64,000 nucleotides of DNA from Candidatus Krumholzibacteriota bacterium (GCA_034520215.1 JAXHNR010000001.1:186001-250000), one strand, 5' to 3'. Shown: positions 51,399 through 60,873, counted from the stretch's first letter. Notes: generated from the letters alone by a model not told the origin. Made by a program: numbers and translations.

Positions 51399-52493
51399 AT
51401 GAGAATTGGAGTATTGACAGGTGGGGGAGATGCCCCCGGATTAAATCCAGCTATAGCCGGTGTTGTAGAGAGGGGATCAAAATATGGCTATGAAATAGTC
51501 GGGTTGAAGAGAGGTTGGGAAGCCCTTGTGGTTGAGGATACGAGCAAGTACGTGGTGAAACTGGGACCTGAAATCGTCCGTTCATACAGCCGGATTGGGG
51601 GAAGTAAACTTCAGTGCAGTAGAACAAATCCAGTGTCTGAAAAGAGAGACAGGACGCAGCAGGTAAAGAAAAACATAAAGAAACTGGGTCTCGATGTGAT
51701 CATAGCAATGGGCGGAGATGACACTCTCGGAGCCGGCTCTGTTTTGAATGACAGAGGGGTTCCGGTAGTCGGAATCCCGAAGACAATAGACCGCGACCTT
51801 GCCGGAACCGAGTATTCTCTCGGTTATGACACAGCCCTTAATGTTATTTGTAATTCCGCTGAACAGATATCTCATTCCGCCAGATCTCACCAGACGATCT
51901 TCTTTCTTGAAGTTATGGGACGGCACGCGGGATGGCTGGCACTCAGAGGGGGAGAAGCGGCGTTTGCCGATGCTATTCTGATACCGGAATATTCTTTCGA
52001 AGTATCTAAGCTTATTTCAGTTATTGGAGAGAAACTTGAAAAAAGCAGAAAGATGGGCCCCGATCATATGTACAAACTGATAGTTGTGGCTGAGGGAACC
52101 CATATTGAGGGTGAAGAGGAGGTCAGGAAAGACGCCAAAGTGGATGAATTTGGTCATTACAGCCTCGGAGGAGTGGGGAATTATCTTAAAGGTCTTCTGG
52201 AACACAACTTTGATCATACGAGATATATGGCTCTCGCGTACTTGCAGCGCGGCGCTTCACCTTCCCAGAAAGACAGGCAGATTGGAAGGCGGTTCGGCAA
52301 TAACGCGGTAGAGATGGTTAAAAACGGCGATATGGGGTACATGGTAGCTCTCCAGAAATCCCGTCTTGTAAAGGTTCCTATAGAAGAGATTAAAAAATCT
52401 CCCAGACTTATCGATGTCGATAAATATTATGATAAGGACAATCTTAATGTAAAGATCGAGTGGACTAGTCCGGGCAAGAAAGAAACTCTTTAA
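51399..52493 (+). CDS. pfkA: 6-phosphofructokinase, PPi-type signature
   Basis: The 364-residue enzyme phosphorylates fructose 6-phosphate in glycolysis. GVLTGGGDAPGLNPAI is the nucleotide/phosphate loop. GGDDTLGAG has Asp where ATP enzymes have Gly, and GIPKTIDRDL has Lys in the PxTID motif. Both changes are the accepted signature of pyrophosphate-dependent or mixed-substrate enzymes. MGRHAGWLALRG and LAYLQRGASPS bind the sugar. Use of PPi would make the step reversible and save ATP, which suits an anaerobe. PKTIDRD has Arg where Asn is usual. I chose ATG 51399 over TTG 51396 by spacing from AAGGGAGG. The stop overlaps that of the convergent gene by four bases. Confidence 0.93.
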   Translation: MRIGVLTGGGDAPGLNPAIAGVVERGSKYGYEIVGLKRGWEALVVEDTSKYVVKLGPEIVRSYSRIGGSKLQCSRTNPVSEKRDRTQQVKKNIKKLGLDVIIAMGGDDTLGAGSVLNDRGVPVVGIPKTIDRDLAGTEYSLGYDTALNVICNSAEQISHSARSHQTIFFLEVMGRHAGWLALRGGEAAFADAILIPEYSFEVSKLISVIGEKLEKSRKMGPDHMYKLIVVAEGTHIEGEEEVRKDAKVDEFGHYSLGGVGNYLKGLLEHNFDHTRYMALAYLQRGASPSQKDRQIGRRFGNNAVEMVKNGDMGYMVALQKSRLVKVPIEEIKKSPRLIDVDKYYDKDNLNVKIEWTSPGKKETL

Positions 52494-53641
52494 CTACTCT
52501 TTCTGAAACAGGCGACTGTTTCGATGTGAGATGTTCCGGGGAACAGGTCAATGAGGTGTATTTCGGCGGCAGCATAGCCCGCTTGAATCAGCCGTGAGGT
52601 ATCTCTGGCCAGAGTAGGGGGGTCGCAGGATACTATTATCAGTTCCTTCGGTTTCTGCCTTATTATTTCCTTGATGACTTTTGTTGTCATCCCTGACCTT
52701 GGAGGGTCCGAGAGGATCAGATCCGCGCCGGCGGTTTTTCTGAGTTTGTCTTCCACTCTTCCATTCTTGAAAGTAACATTCTGAATGCCGTTCAATTTTA
52801 CCGCGGAAAGGGCGTTTTTATGGGCCTCTTTATCTCCCTCTATTCCAACTACTTTAGTTGATTTCTCCGCGAGAGGGAAAGTAAAAAAGCCCGCCCCGCA
52901 ATACAGGTCGGTAACCCTGCGAGTTTCCTCTCCCGGCAGAGATAGAACTAACTCAATGAGTTTATCGTTCAGGAAGGTGTTTACCTGGAAAAAAGCTCCC
53001 GGTGAGACCGGGAATAAATAGCCTCCCGCTTCCATTACTATGTCAGGCGGGCTGAAAGCGCCCTCAAGGCCCCAGAAGTGTATTGCTCCGAATTTATCCA
53101 TACGAACCCGCGCTTCACTCTCTGGTTTCAGTAAATCAGGACTGAGCCGGGCTATGGCTTCTCTCATTACTTCAGGTAAAAGGAGGCATCCCTTTTCCGG
53201 AAAAGGGATAACATTGTCCGTTTCCGCCATGGTGAAACCCGGTCTTCCTGATTCGTCAGTGCGGAAGATACAATGATTTCTGTATCCGAAACGTGACGGG
53301 GAAGGAGTTATGGTGCTGATATCCGCTTTGACCTTTCCTATTCTTTCGAACGTTTCGAGGACCATCTCTTTCTTGATTTCGATCTCATTCTCGTAATCGA
53401 GGTGCAGAAAATCGCATCCGCCGCATTCTCCAAAGTTAGGGCATTCGGAATCCCTTCTCAGCTTAGAAGGGGAGATTATTCTTTCAATATGTCCAAAAAG
53501 GACGCTCCCCTTTTTCTTAGACACTGAAAACTCTAGCTTGTCTCCGGGAGCCGTGTACGGGAGGAATACTGTTTTCCCTTTGTGGAAAGCTAGCCCTAGA
53601 CCACCCTGTATTATTTTCTTAACTGTTGTAACGCCTTCCAC
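52490..53641 (-). CDS. rlmD: 23S rRNA (uracil-C5)-methyltransferase, RlmD/RumA family
   Basis: I place the start at GTG 53641 (MEGVTTVKKIIQGGLG), preceded by AAAAAGGAG. The frame is open 31 codons further but that part looks non-coding. The 383-residue protein has an N-terminal TRAM domain and four cysteines for a [4Fe-4S] cluster (CPNFGECGGC plus a late Cys). The SAM domain has DLYCGAGFFTFPLA, ILSDPPRSGM and the catalytic Cys in IIVSCDPPTLARD. FFQVN is the substrate loop. It methylates C5 of a uracil in 23S rRNA or tRNA; which position cannot be told. Convergent with pfkA. Confidence 0.93.
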   Translation of the reverse strand: MEGVTTVKKIIQGGLGLAFHKGKTVFLPYTAPGDKLEFSVSKKKGSVLFGHIERIISPSKLRRDSECPNFGECGGCDFLHLDYENEIEIKKEMVLETFERIGKVKADISTITPSPSRFGYRNHCIFRTDESGRPGFTMAETDNVIPFPEKGCLLLPEVMREAIARLSPDLLKPESEARVRMDKFGAIHFWGLEGAFSPPDIVMEAGGYLFPVSPGAFFQVNTFLNDKLIELVLSLPGEETRRVTDLYCGAGFFTFPLAEKSTKVVGIEGDKEAHKNALSAVKLNGIQNVTFKNGRVEDKLRKTAGADLILSDPPRSGMTTKVIKEIIRQKPKELIIVSCDPPTLARDTSRLIQAGYAAAEIHLIDLFPGTSHIETVACFRKSS

Positions 53642-53787
53642 AAAATCACTCCTTTTTAAGCTTTCTTCAGTTGTTTCTGAACAAATACAAGAAATATGCC
53701 GGCAGTAATGGCGGTTTTCCCTTAAATGATACATTCTGAAATTGTAAATGGAAAGATTAAAAATTATTTATTGACCCCCTTTTTAAA

Positions 53788-53859
53788 GAAATATTAATCA
53801 GCCGCGTACTATTACAATCAATCGAATACCTTATAGGTTATAAAAATTGGTAAAACTCC
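53788..53859 (-). repeat. Left-end-only copy (E) of the cloverleaf element family
   Basis: Read on the minus strand it starts with GGAGTTTTACCAATTTTTAT, continues with the conserved ACCTATAAGG block, and ends after the 5' arm of the closing stem (GCGGCTGATTAATATTT). It stops at the same point as copy D: hairpins and right end are missing. It occupies the divergent gap between rlmD and the DegT gene, 81 bases before the latter's ATG. Confidence 0.75.
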
Positions 53860-53940
53860 AGCTTTACCTCATCTTTTATCTTTACTATTATAATGTAATA
53901 ATATTTGTTTTGAGCTTGAGGATTATTAATTGGAGAAAAA

Positions 53941-55068
53941 ATGGAAGTAAAATTACTGGACCTTACTTTGCAGTATGAAAAGATCAGGGGCGAGATCCTC
54001 GAGGCAGTTGAGGCGGTTTTCAGCAGCCAGCAGTTTATACTCGGATCTACAGTGGAGAGGTTCGAAAAGAAGACGGCAGAGTATTGCGGCGCTGATTTCG
54101 CCGTGGGAACAGCTTCGGGGACTGATTCGATACTTCTCGCTCTTATGGCGCTTGGTATTGGCCCCGGCGATGAGGTTATTGCTACTCCATACAGTTTTTT
54201 TTCCACCGTAAGTTCCATAGTAAGAGTTGGGGCGACTCCCGTATTCGCTGATATCGATCCCCGGACATATAACATCGATCCGCAAGAAGTTGCCGGGGCT
54301 TTTACGGAAAGAACCAAAGCTGTTATCGCAGTTCACCTGTTCGGTCAGGCCGCGGAGATGAACAAGCTGAAGGAAATTGCTTCAGGGGGGAAAGCCTCCG
54401 TGATCGAGGACGCGTGTCAATCGATCGGAGCGCTTTATCACGGGAAGAGATGCGGCACGATTGGTGATATAGGTTGTTTTTCCTTCTTTCCCTCTAAGAA
54501 TCTGGGTGGAGCAGGTGACGGCGGTATGGTTATAACAGATAACGGGGATATCGCCGAGAAAATAAGGGCGCTGAGGGTTCATGGAGAAGAAAAGAAGTAC
54601 AGTCACAAATATGTCGGGATAAACAGCAGGCTGGACGCTATTCAAGCCGCGGTGCTGGAAGTTAAACTGAAATACCTTGAAGGGTGGAACGCGGCCAGAA
54701 GGAGTAACGCCTCTAAATACGACAAAGAGTTTTCCGGTTTAAGGGGGATAAGGCCCCCATTTGTCGAAGAGTATAACGAAAGCACATTTAATCAGTATGT
54801 CATCCGAACGCCAAAAAGGGATCAAATGCGCAGGTTCCTCAAGAAAAAGGGTATAGGTACTGCTGTTTACTATCCTATTCCCCTTAATCTGCAGGAATGT
54901 TTTCATTTTCCGGGGTGGGGTGAGGGAGTATTGCCTGAATCTGAAAGAGCTGCCGAGGAAACATTAGCCCTTCCAATTTATCCCGAGCTGAGTGATAAGA
55001 AGCAGGACTACGTTATCGAAGCGGTCAAAGAGTTTCTTGAAGAAAACTCTGTGGATGAATTCGTTTAA
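53941..55068 (+). CDS. DegT/DnrJ/EryC1/StrS-family sugar aminotransferase
   Basis: The 375-residue PLP enzyme starts VKLLDLTLQYEKIRGEILEAVEAVFSSQQFILG, typical of the family. FAVGTASGTDSILLALMALGIGPGDEVI and EDACQSIGALYHGKRCGTIGDIGCFSFFPSKNLGGAGDGGMVIT follow. The PLP lysine is K in FFPSKNLG. The closing segment holds INSRLDAIQAAVLEVKLKYL and RFLKKKGIGTAVYYPIPLNLQ. It transfers an amino group to a keto-sugar nucleotide. The closest pattern is the WbpE/PglE-like group used for surface polysaccharides. It is a lone gene here, with no other nucleotide-sugar gene in view. ATG follows TTGGAGAAAAA. Confidence 0.94.
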   Translation: MEVKLLDLTLQYEKIRGEILEAVEAVFSSQQFILGSTVERFEKKTAEYCGADFAVGTASGTDSILLALMALGIGPGDEVIATPYSFFSTVSSIVRVGATPVFADIDPRTYNIDPQEVAGAFTERTKAVIAVHLFGQAAEMNKLKEIASGGKASVIEDACQSIGALYHGKRCGTIGDIGCFSFFPSKNLGGAGDGGMVITDNGDIAEKIRALRVHGEEKKYSHKYVGINSRLDAIQAAVLEVKLKYLEGWNAARRSNASKYDKEFSGLRGIRPPFVEEYNESTFNQYVIRTPKRDQMRRFLKKKGIGTAVYYPIPLNLQECFHFPGWGEGVLPESERAAEETLALPIYPELSDKKQDYVIEAVKEFLEENSVDEFV

Positions 55069-55242
55069 GCTGATTATGGGAATCGTCGCGTCCGGACAGG
55101 AAATTCAGCCGGAAGTTCATATAGATTCGAATTCAAGGCGCTTTATTTGCGCTTCTGTGTTTTAAGCAGTATTCGAATGTGATTGATCATTTTATCCAGG
55201 CCAAAACAATATAGAAATAAGAGAACAAACGATAAAAATAGT

Positions 55243-55296
55243 GCCGGCAGAAGGGTGCGGGATCAAGGATGGGAATAGCAGTCTCTGCCGGCTTTT
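55243..55296 (+). terminator. Long-loop hairpin with T-run after the DegT gene
   Basis: GCCGGCAGA (55243-55251) pairs exactly with TCTGCCGGC (55284-55292), followed by TTTTATTATG. The 32-base loop is long for a terminator but the stem plus T-run fits the end of the DegT transcript. The rest of the 343-base gap 55069-55411 holds no gene. Confidence 0.55.
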
Positions 55297-55411
55297 ATTA
55301 TGTCGAATCCAGTCTTTTATTCTTAATAGAAATAACACTGACTTCGATTATTTGCTTTTTATTAGATGCAATAAGAGTACCATGTAAGTCGGGAATAAGT
55401 ACATACCCCTA

Positions 55412-56077
55412 TTAGTTTCCGCCCGCCATCCTGTGCGCGGCTCTTAGAGGTTCCGAGATTTTATATTTTGTAGTGCAGGAGAGGACAATATCTACTGAAG
55501 TTTCGATATCTATCAGGTGTCCCGGAGAAATATACAGTGGTTTTACATTGTCTCTTGTCCTTAATACATATCCGATCTTGTTCCCCCCGTTATCTAAGAT
55601 CGGAGATTTATCCCCTTTTAGAGCTGGAGGGGGATTGTACTTTCCGAAGAGAGGAGATTTAGCGCAGCCGATTGTCGGAAGGTCAAGCTCAATTCCAAGA
55701 TGGCTGGCGAGGCCCAGCCCGCGGGGGTGAGCTATCCCCTGTCCGTCGCATAAGATCAGATCGGGTTTCTTTCGAAGTTGGCTCCAGGCCTTTAGAATAG
55801 GCGGTATTTCCCTGAAGGAGAGAAGGCCGGGGATATATGGTATGGCGCAGTGACGGGCGCCGCCGCGGGAATCAACTAATTCTAATTCCGGATAGCTGAA
55901 AAGGGCGACCGCGGCGAACGCGGTGTTTTTCTCCGGGAAGTGAACGTCAATTCCGGCAACGAGATTGATTTTACGTCCATCCCATTTTAATATAACTCTG
56001 CTTCTTAATTTCTTCTGCAGCTTTATTCCCTCAGCGGGAACAAACTCGTCAGTGTATGAAATTATATTCTTTTTCAT
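55412..56077 (-). CDS. nfi: Endonuclease V (deoxyinosine 3'-endonuclease)
   Basis: The 221-residue enzyme cuts DNA (or RNA) one base 3' of inosine. Motifs are GIDVHFPEKNTAFAAVALF with the first metal Asp, IPYIPGLLSFREIPPILKAW with the PYxPGLLSFRE signature, LILCDGQGIAHPRGLGLASHLG with the second catalytic Asp/His, IGCAKSPL, and SPGHLIDI. All expected catalytic residues are present and the length is typical. It is the last gene of a minus-strand series starting with tldD. ATG follows AGAGGGACAAC. Confidence 0.96.
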   Translation of the reverse strand: MKKNIISYTDEFVPAEGIKLQKKLRSRVILKWDGRKINLVAGIDVHFPEKNTAFAAVALFSYPELELVDSRGGARHCAIPYIPGLLSFREIPPILKAWSQLRKKPDLILCDGQGIAHPRGLGLASHLGIELDLPTIGCAKSPLFGKYNPPPALKGDKSPILDNGGNKIGYVLRTRDNVKPLYISPGHLIDIETSVDIVLSCTTKYKISEPLRAAHRMAGGN

Positions 56078-56136
56078 GTTGTCCCTCTAAGTTTTTCCCC
56101 GTAGGAGGGCAAGAGGTTTATTACTTTCCCTTTTTG

Positions 56137-57540
56137 CTAATTCCTGTTTAATACTATTTCATCGCCGGGAGAGGGAAAATGTACGGGAAATTTCTTCTCT
56201 TTAAGCAGATTATAGAGTTTTTCAGATTGTTCTTCCTCTCCGTGGACTATGAAAATACCCTTGATCGAGCTTTTCAGAGGTTTTACGTATTCAAGAATCT
56301 CGTCTCTATCGGCGTGGGCGCTGAATGAATTCATTATCTTTACTTCAGCTTTCAAATTATAGGGCTGGCCGAATATCTTTACCTTTTCCTCTTTTTCGGC
56401 TATGCGCCTTCCGAGAGTGTTTTTCGCCATATACCCTACGATCAGGATTGTATTCGCCGGGTTTTCAATATTGTTTTTCAGATGATGGAGTATCCTGCCT
56501 GCTTCACACATTCCCGCAGCCGATATTATGATCATGGGATTTGGATTCTCGTGGAGCGCCTTTGATTCCTGCACTTCCTTTATATATCTGATTCGGTTTG
56601 CTCCAAGAGGATCCCGTCCGGATTTGAAAGCCTCGTACATTTCTTCGTCATAACATTCGGGGTGTTTGAAGAAAACCTCTGTTAGATTAACAGCGAGAGG
56701 ACTGTCCACAAAAACGGGTATCTCGGGAACGAGTTTTTCCTCGAACAGTTCGTTTAAGTAATATACTATTTCCTGTGTTCTCTCCAGAGCGAAGGAGGGG
56801 ATAATTATTTTGCCTCCCCGTTTGACGGTATTCCTGATGATCTCCGCCAATATTTCTTTTGTTTTCAGGGGTGGAGAATGCAGTCTTCCCCCGTATGTGC
56901 TTTCAAGAAACATGTAGTCTATGTCCGGAGGAGTCACGGGATCATTCAGTATCGGGATATTCTTTCTTCCCAGATCCACGGCATAAGCAATACGGATGGG
57001 GCCGTTTTCATCAAAGATCTCCAGAAGCGGGGTCGATGAGCCGAGTACGTGTCCGGCGTCATAGAAAGTAACTGAGGTCTTATCCTTGATAATTATTTTC
57101 TGTTCGTAGGGATGTCCGTCGAAGTATTGAAGCGATTCTTCAGCGTCTTCCCGCGTGTAAAGCGGTTTTTTAATCGGAAGCCCTTTTCTTTTGTGAATCT
57201 TGTTCAAATATTTTATGTCTTCTTCCTGTATATGACCGCTGTCCGGGAGCATCGAGTAGCAAAGGTCGCGCGTCGCGCTTGTTGTAAGAATCCTTGACCT
57301 GAAACCGTTCTTAACGAGATTCGGAATATTTCCGCTGTGGTCTATATGAGCGTGAGAAAGTATGCAGGTATCGATTTCCGCGGGATCGAAGGGAAAATGA
57401 GAGTTTCTCTTATAATATTCCTCCCTGTGGCCCTGAAACAGCCCGCAGTCGATTAGTATTTTTGAATCCCCGCCTCTGACCATATGCATCGAACCGGTTA
57501 CTGTTCTAACAGCACCCATAAATTTAATTTTGACGCTCAT
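56137..57540 (-). CDS. Beta-CASP metallo-beta-lactamase nuclease (CPSF/YSH1-like)
   Basis: The 467-residue protein has the MBL core motif H63-x-H65-x-D67-H68 in LSHAHIDHSGN. FYDAGHVLGSS and AVDLGRKN follow. The beta-CASP insert has FLESTYGGRLH, PSFALERTQEI, ISAAGMCEAGR and a late NSFSAHADRDEIL with the third-motif His. Members are RNA endo/exonucleases processing or degrading RNA in the cytoplasm. No KH domain is present at the N-terminus. The start has AAAGGAGGATAG before ATG. It is separated by 40 bases from the retropepsin-like gene and 59 from endonuclease V, so all may be co-transcribed. Confidence 0.93.
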   Translation of the reverse strand: MSVKIKFMGAVRTVTGSMHMVRGGDSKILIDCGLFQGHREEYYKRNSHFPFDPAEIDTCILSHAHIDHSGNIPNLVKNGFRSRILTTSATRDLCYSMLPDSGHIQEEDIKYLNKIHKRKGLPIKKPLYTREDAEESLQYFDGHPYEQKIIIKDKTSVTFYDAGHVLGSSTPLLEIFDENGPIRIAYAVDLGRKNIPILNDPVTPPDIDYMFLESTYGGRLHSPPLKTKEILAEIIRNTVKRGGKIIIPSFALERTQEIVYYLNELFEEKLVPEIPVFVDSPLAVNLTEVFFKHPECYDEEMYEAFKSGRDPLGANRIRYIKEVQESKALHENPNPMIIISAAGMCEAGRILHHLKNNIENPANTILIVGYMAKNTLGRRIAEKEEKVKIFGQPYNLKAEVKIMNSFSAHADRDEILEYVKPLKSSIKGIFIVHGEEEQSEKLYNLLKEKKFPVHFPSPGDEIVLNRN

Positions 57541-57580
57541 CTATCCTCCTTTCAGAACCTTTGTGTCGAAATAAGAAAGA

Positions 57581-59440
57581 TTAAAAATATTCTCTCAGCC
57601 GGATTGTTACAGTAATTCTCTTTTTTTCCCTTCCTATAAGGAGTTTCAATCTCGTTCCTTCTTTCTGCCTAAACAGACGTGTAATCTCAGAGCGGTCCCC
57701 GAACAGCGATATCTTCTTTCCGTTTATACTAATAAGTCTGTCGCCTTTCTTGATCCCTTTCGCGCTCGCGGGTGAATCTGGAATAACATTGTGTATGTAA
57801 AGCGAGCCCGATGAATCCCACGCCGTTTGAAGCCCGCTTTTATCACTCGGAAAGGGTTTTGAAAAATCGGCATTTTTCTCGATGATTATTTGCTGAGATG
57901 AATAGTCCAGTGTCAATTTGAACCTTTCGAGTATATCGTTTCCAATAATACCGCTTATTTCACCGAAGGCGGCAAATCCGCTTTTCCCTCCGGCGATAAA
58001 TAGCAGGGGGGAAAGGAGCTTGATCCCGGATATCTCGAGAGATTTAAACCTGGACAGATCTGCTTTTTTCTCTCCTCCCGCCCCCACTGCCGATACAGAA
58101 ACAAGTTTTCTTCCTGAAAAGAGATCGTTTCTTTCAGCGAAACCGCGAAGCAGAAGGGATCTGTTAGCGCCGGTGTCGATTACAAAATTGCCTTTGAATT
58201 CTCCGTCTAGAACACCTTCCACGGAAAACACCTTGCGCGACAGCGGAGCGTCTATTATTTGTCCTTTCCCCGAGTGTTTGTACGAATCGGGTTCGAAAAA
58301 GGATATAGTCTGATCTTCGTAATTGATTTGAGTGACGAAACGGCTTAAGAAGTCGTAACCGAGAATACCGCCGGTTTCTACGTTAGAAAAACGGGTTGTA
58401 ATATTCCCGAGAGGGAGGGCAATGAGGGTTTGCGCGTTGAAACTTATACCTTTGATTTTAAAGCCCGGGACGCGGGTCATATAACAGAAAGTGCTTCCGC
58501 CTATACCAGCTCCGGTTATTCTGTCTCCTATAGGAAATCCCGAGTCAGCAGCGAGAGTCGAATCGATTACTGTAATTCCCGCGCCTGAGTCCAGAAGAAA
58601 AATATGCTCTTCCTTTTTAGCGCCAAGCCGCACCGGAAGATAGATGTGCCTGCCTATGTAAGAGAAAGGAATGTTTTCGGAAGAATGCCCCTCTAAAAAA
58701 CCATAGTCATTCGTTGTGCCGCTGGGAGGGATAAAAATGGATGGATTTACAGCTGGGTTGATATTGATCGAAGTTATAGTTGTTTCTATTGTCTGATTCA
58801 TAACGGGGCTGTGTATGCTTGTCTTAAAGGGAAACATCATTTTGCCTGCTTGGCGATAATCATCGTATCTCTCTACGAAATATCCATTTACGGCCTCTAT
58901 TATTATCTCGTCCGTAAGGTGTGTTTTTTTGTCGATATAGATCCTGCACGGATAACCTCCGTCCGGTTCAAGGGTGAGGACGTGGCATGGGCTACCGCCG
59001 GAGGATGTATCTGAGCCGCTGAATTCAATATTTTCTTCGGCGAAGAGGTATCTGTGCTGATCGATAAAACAGGAAGTAATCTGCTTTTTCATTGATGATT
59101 TATCCCTGTTATAAGTGACTTTGTCGTTTTGGTCGATCATCCAGGGTGTTTCTCCGTCGAATCCCTGAGTTATCGTAAAAAGCCCAAGGGACAACTCTGA
59201 ACGGTAAAGGCAGGGTTTAACCGACCATTGTTTAATGGTCCCTTTCATGCCGGTCGGTATTATAGAAACATCTGAAGTGGAAATCGAGGATTTAACAGAA
59301 CGCACAGCATCTGCACCGCCGAGCGCTTTTATGTGTTTTCTGAGTATTTTTTTAGCTGTGTCGTTATGGCGTAGCGCGGAGGAATGCGCGGTCATTGGAA
59401 TAAATAGAAGAAATATTATTAACTGCAAACGGGTTATCAT
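57581..59440 (-). CDS. Exported protein with two retropepsin-like aspartyl protease domains and a PDZ domain
   Basis: I place the start at ATG 59440 (MITRLQLIIFLLFIPMTAHS, a signal peptide) with CGAGGATACAA before it; the frame is open further upstream inside tldE. The 619-residue protein has a helical/beta N-terminal region (about 25-230). A first aspartyl domain has FLLDSGAGITVID (Asp near 283), then ILGYDFLSRF. A second domain has NFVIDTGANRSLLL (Asp near 422), then GIIGNDILERF. A C-terminal PDZ domain follows (VIPDSPASAKGIKKGDRLISINGKKI, about 545-619). Each domain has D(T/S)GA and a late hydrophobic-G motif, so two half-enzymes may pair within one chain as in pepsin. It may be a periplasmic protease controlled by peptide binding to PDZ. 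Confidence 0.88.
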   Translation of the reverse strand: MITRLQLIIFLLFIPMTAHSSALRHNDTAKKILRKHIKALGGADAVRSVKSSISTSDVSIIPTGMKGTIKQWSVKPCLYRSELSLGLFTITQGFDGETPWMIDQNDKVTYNRDKSSMKKQITSCFIDQHRYLFAEENIEFSGSDTSSGGSPCHVLTLEPDGGYPCRIYIDKKTHLTDEIIIEAVNGYFVERYDDYRQAGKMMFPFKTSIHSPVMNQTIETTITSININPAVNPSIFIPPSGTTNDYGFLEGHSSENIPFSYIGRHIYLPVRLGAKKEEHIFLLDSGAGITVIDSTLAADSGFPIGDRITGAGIGGSTFCYMTRVPGFKIKGISFNAQTLIALPLGNITTRFSNVETGGILGYDFLSRFVTQINYEDQTISFFEPDSYKHSGKGQIIDAPLSRKVFSVEGVLDGEFKGNFVIDTGANRSLLLRGFAERNDLFSGRKLVSVSAVGAGGEKKADLSRFKSLEISGIKLLSPLLFIAGGKSGFAAFGEISGIIGNDILERFKLTLDYSSQQIIIEKNADFSKPFPSDKSGLQTAWDSSGSLYIHNVIPDSPASAKGIKKGDRLISINGKKISLFGDRSEITRLFRQKEGTRLKLLIGREKKRITVTIRLREYF

Positions 59441-59522
59441 TTGTATCCTCGGCGGGGACTTTGCCGGAATAGAACAATTCCCTTTAAGGTTTAGCGATAT
59501 TGAACCTGTGACCATTTTAATT

Positions 59523-60857
59523 TTAATCACCACTGATAACGATGTTGCTTATTTTAAAGGACGGAGCGGCAACGTGACTTTTCCATTCAATATTGTCCGC
59601 GACCATTTCAATATTTTTCAGCATATCGGCAAATGTGCCGGTTATAGTAAATCCGTTTACGGGATAGGTAATCTTTCCGTTCTCGATCCACAATCCTTCA
59701 GCCCCTTGAGAAAAATCGCCCGTTGACCAGTTTGCTCCCTGACCGGATAAAGAAGTTATGTAAATTCCGCTGTCTATACTGGATATTAATTCTTTTTCCG
59801 AATAATCGCCCGGAACCATATAGAAATTAGATATACCGCCGGAGTTTCCCGTTGTCGAAGAATTAAGTTTGTTTGCCTCGTAAGTATCCATAAGATAGGT
59901 CTTAAGGATACCTTTTTCCACCACGTTATTTTTTCGCGATATCACTCCTTCTCCATCGAAGGGGCGGCTTCCGATCTTTCCTCTGATAAGAGGATCGTCT
60001 ATTAGAGTTATATAAGAAGGGGCTATTGTCTCGCCGACCAGGCCGGCGAGGAATGACGCTTTTTTATATATGTTATTGCCCCTGACCGCGTTTGCCAGGT
60101 ACGCGATAAACCTCGATGAAGTAAAAGGGTCAAACACTATTGGAACTTTGCAGGTCTTTGGTTTTCTGCTTCCCAGCTTCCTTAAAGTACGTTTTACCGC
60201 CTCTGCCGCTGTAATCTCCACTGGATCAAGCCGCCTGAAGGAAGCAGCCGCGCTATACCAGAAAGAAGACTGTTTTCTCCCGGGAGTTTTGCCGTTTCCG
60301 TTATCTTCGGCCGCGCAGGAAAGAGATGTAACATTATAGCTCTGGTTGTAGGATTCGCAAAAGCCCAGAGAATTTGCCAAAACTCTTTTCCCGGTCACAT
60401 TGGAATATGAAGATGTATCGGTTACTATCCTGGCATCCATCTTGTGGGCTGTTTCTTCCAGTTCTTTTGCTATCTTTATTTTTCTTTTAGGGGGTAATCT
60501 TAAGATTTCAGAGTCGAATATTTCCAGTTCAGATTTAGTGCTTCCCAGTTCTTTCCTGTCGGGAAGGCTGTAATACTTATCTTTTTCCGTGAATCTGCAG
60601 AGTTCAACTCCTTCTTTTATAAGTTTGCGTATACTTTCGCCGGATAAGTCATTTGAAGTCACTGAGGCCCTTTTCTTATCGACCGAAAGCAGGATCTGAA
60701 TTTCACTCGAGACAGATTCTTTAAGTGTTTCAATCCGGTTGTTCCTGATGTCAACTTTGAACTCGCTTATTTCCGACAGTGCTACCTCGGCAGTTTCAGC
60801 TCCGTGTGAAAGAGCGGTCTCAACGGTAGATTCAGCGATATTTTCCATCCTTTTCAT
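59523..60857 (-). CDS. tldE: TldE/PmbA-family protease subunit
   Basis: The 444-residue protein is the non-metal partner of the TldD/TldE heterodimeric metalloprotease. It has the N-terminal VETALSHGAETAEVALSEISEFKVDIRNNRIETLKES, then DARIVTDTSSYSNVTGKRVLANSLGF. C-terminal motifs are PIVFDPFTSSRFIAYL, SRPFDGEGVISRKNNVVEKGILKTYLMDTYEANKL and SLSGQGANWSTGDFSQGAEGLWIENGK. TldD/E degrades unfolded peptides and matures microcins and modified peptides such as the PQQ precursor. It follows tldD by 16 bases. ATG has CTGGAG upstream. No candidate peptide substrate gene is seen in the window. Confidence 0.95.
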   Translation of the reverse strand: MKRMENIAESTVETALSHGAETAEVALSEISEFKVDIRNNRIETLKESVSSEIQILLSVDKKRASVTSNDLSGESIRKLIKEGVELCRFTEKDKYYSLPDRKELGSTKSELEIFDSEILRLPPKRKIKIAKELEETAHKMDARIVTDTSSYSNVTGKRVLANSLGFCESYNQSYNVTSLSCAAEDNGNGKTPGRKQSSFWYSAAASFRRLDPVEITAAEAVKRTLRKLGSRKPKTCKVPIVFDPFTSSRFIAYLANAVRGNNIYKKASFLAGLVGETIAPSYITLIDDPLIRGKIGSRPFDGEGVISRKNNVVEKGILKTYLMDTYEANKLNSSTTGNSGGISNFYMVPGDYSEKELISSIDSGIYITSLSGQGANWSTGDFSQGAEGLWIENGKITYPVNGFTITGTFADMLKNIEMVADNIEWKSHVAAPSFKISNIVISGD

Positions 60858-60873
60858 AACGATTCTCCAGCTG

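Noticed and set aside
59440-59533. Upstream start for the double retropepsin gene (31 extra residues)
   Set aside because: The extension overlaps the end of tldE and precedes an obvious signal peptide. ATG 59440 has a proper ribosome site.
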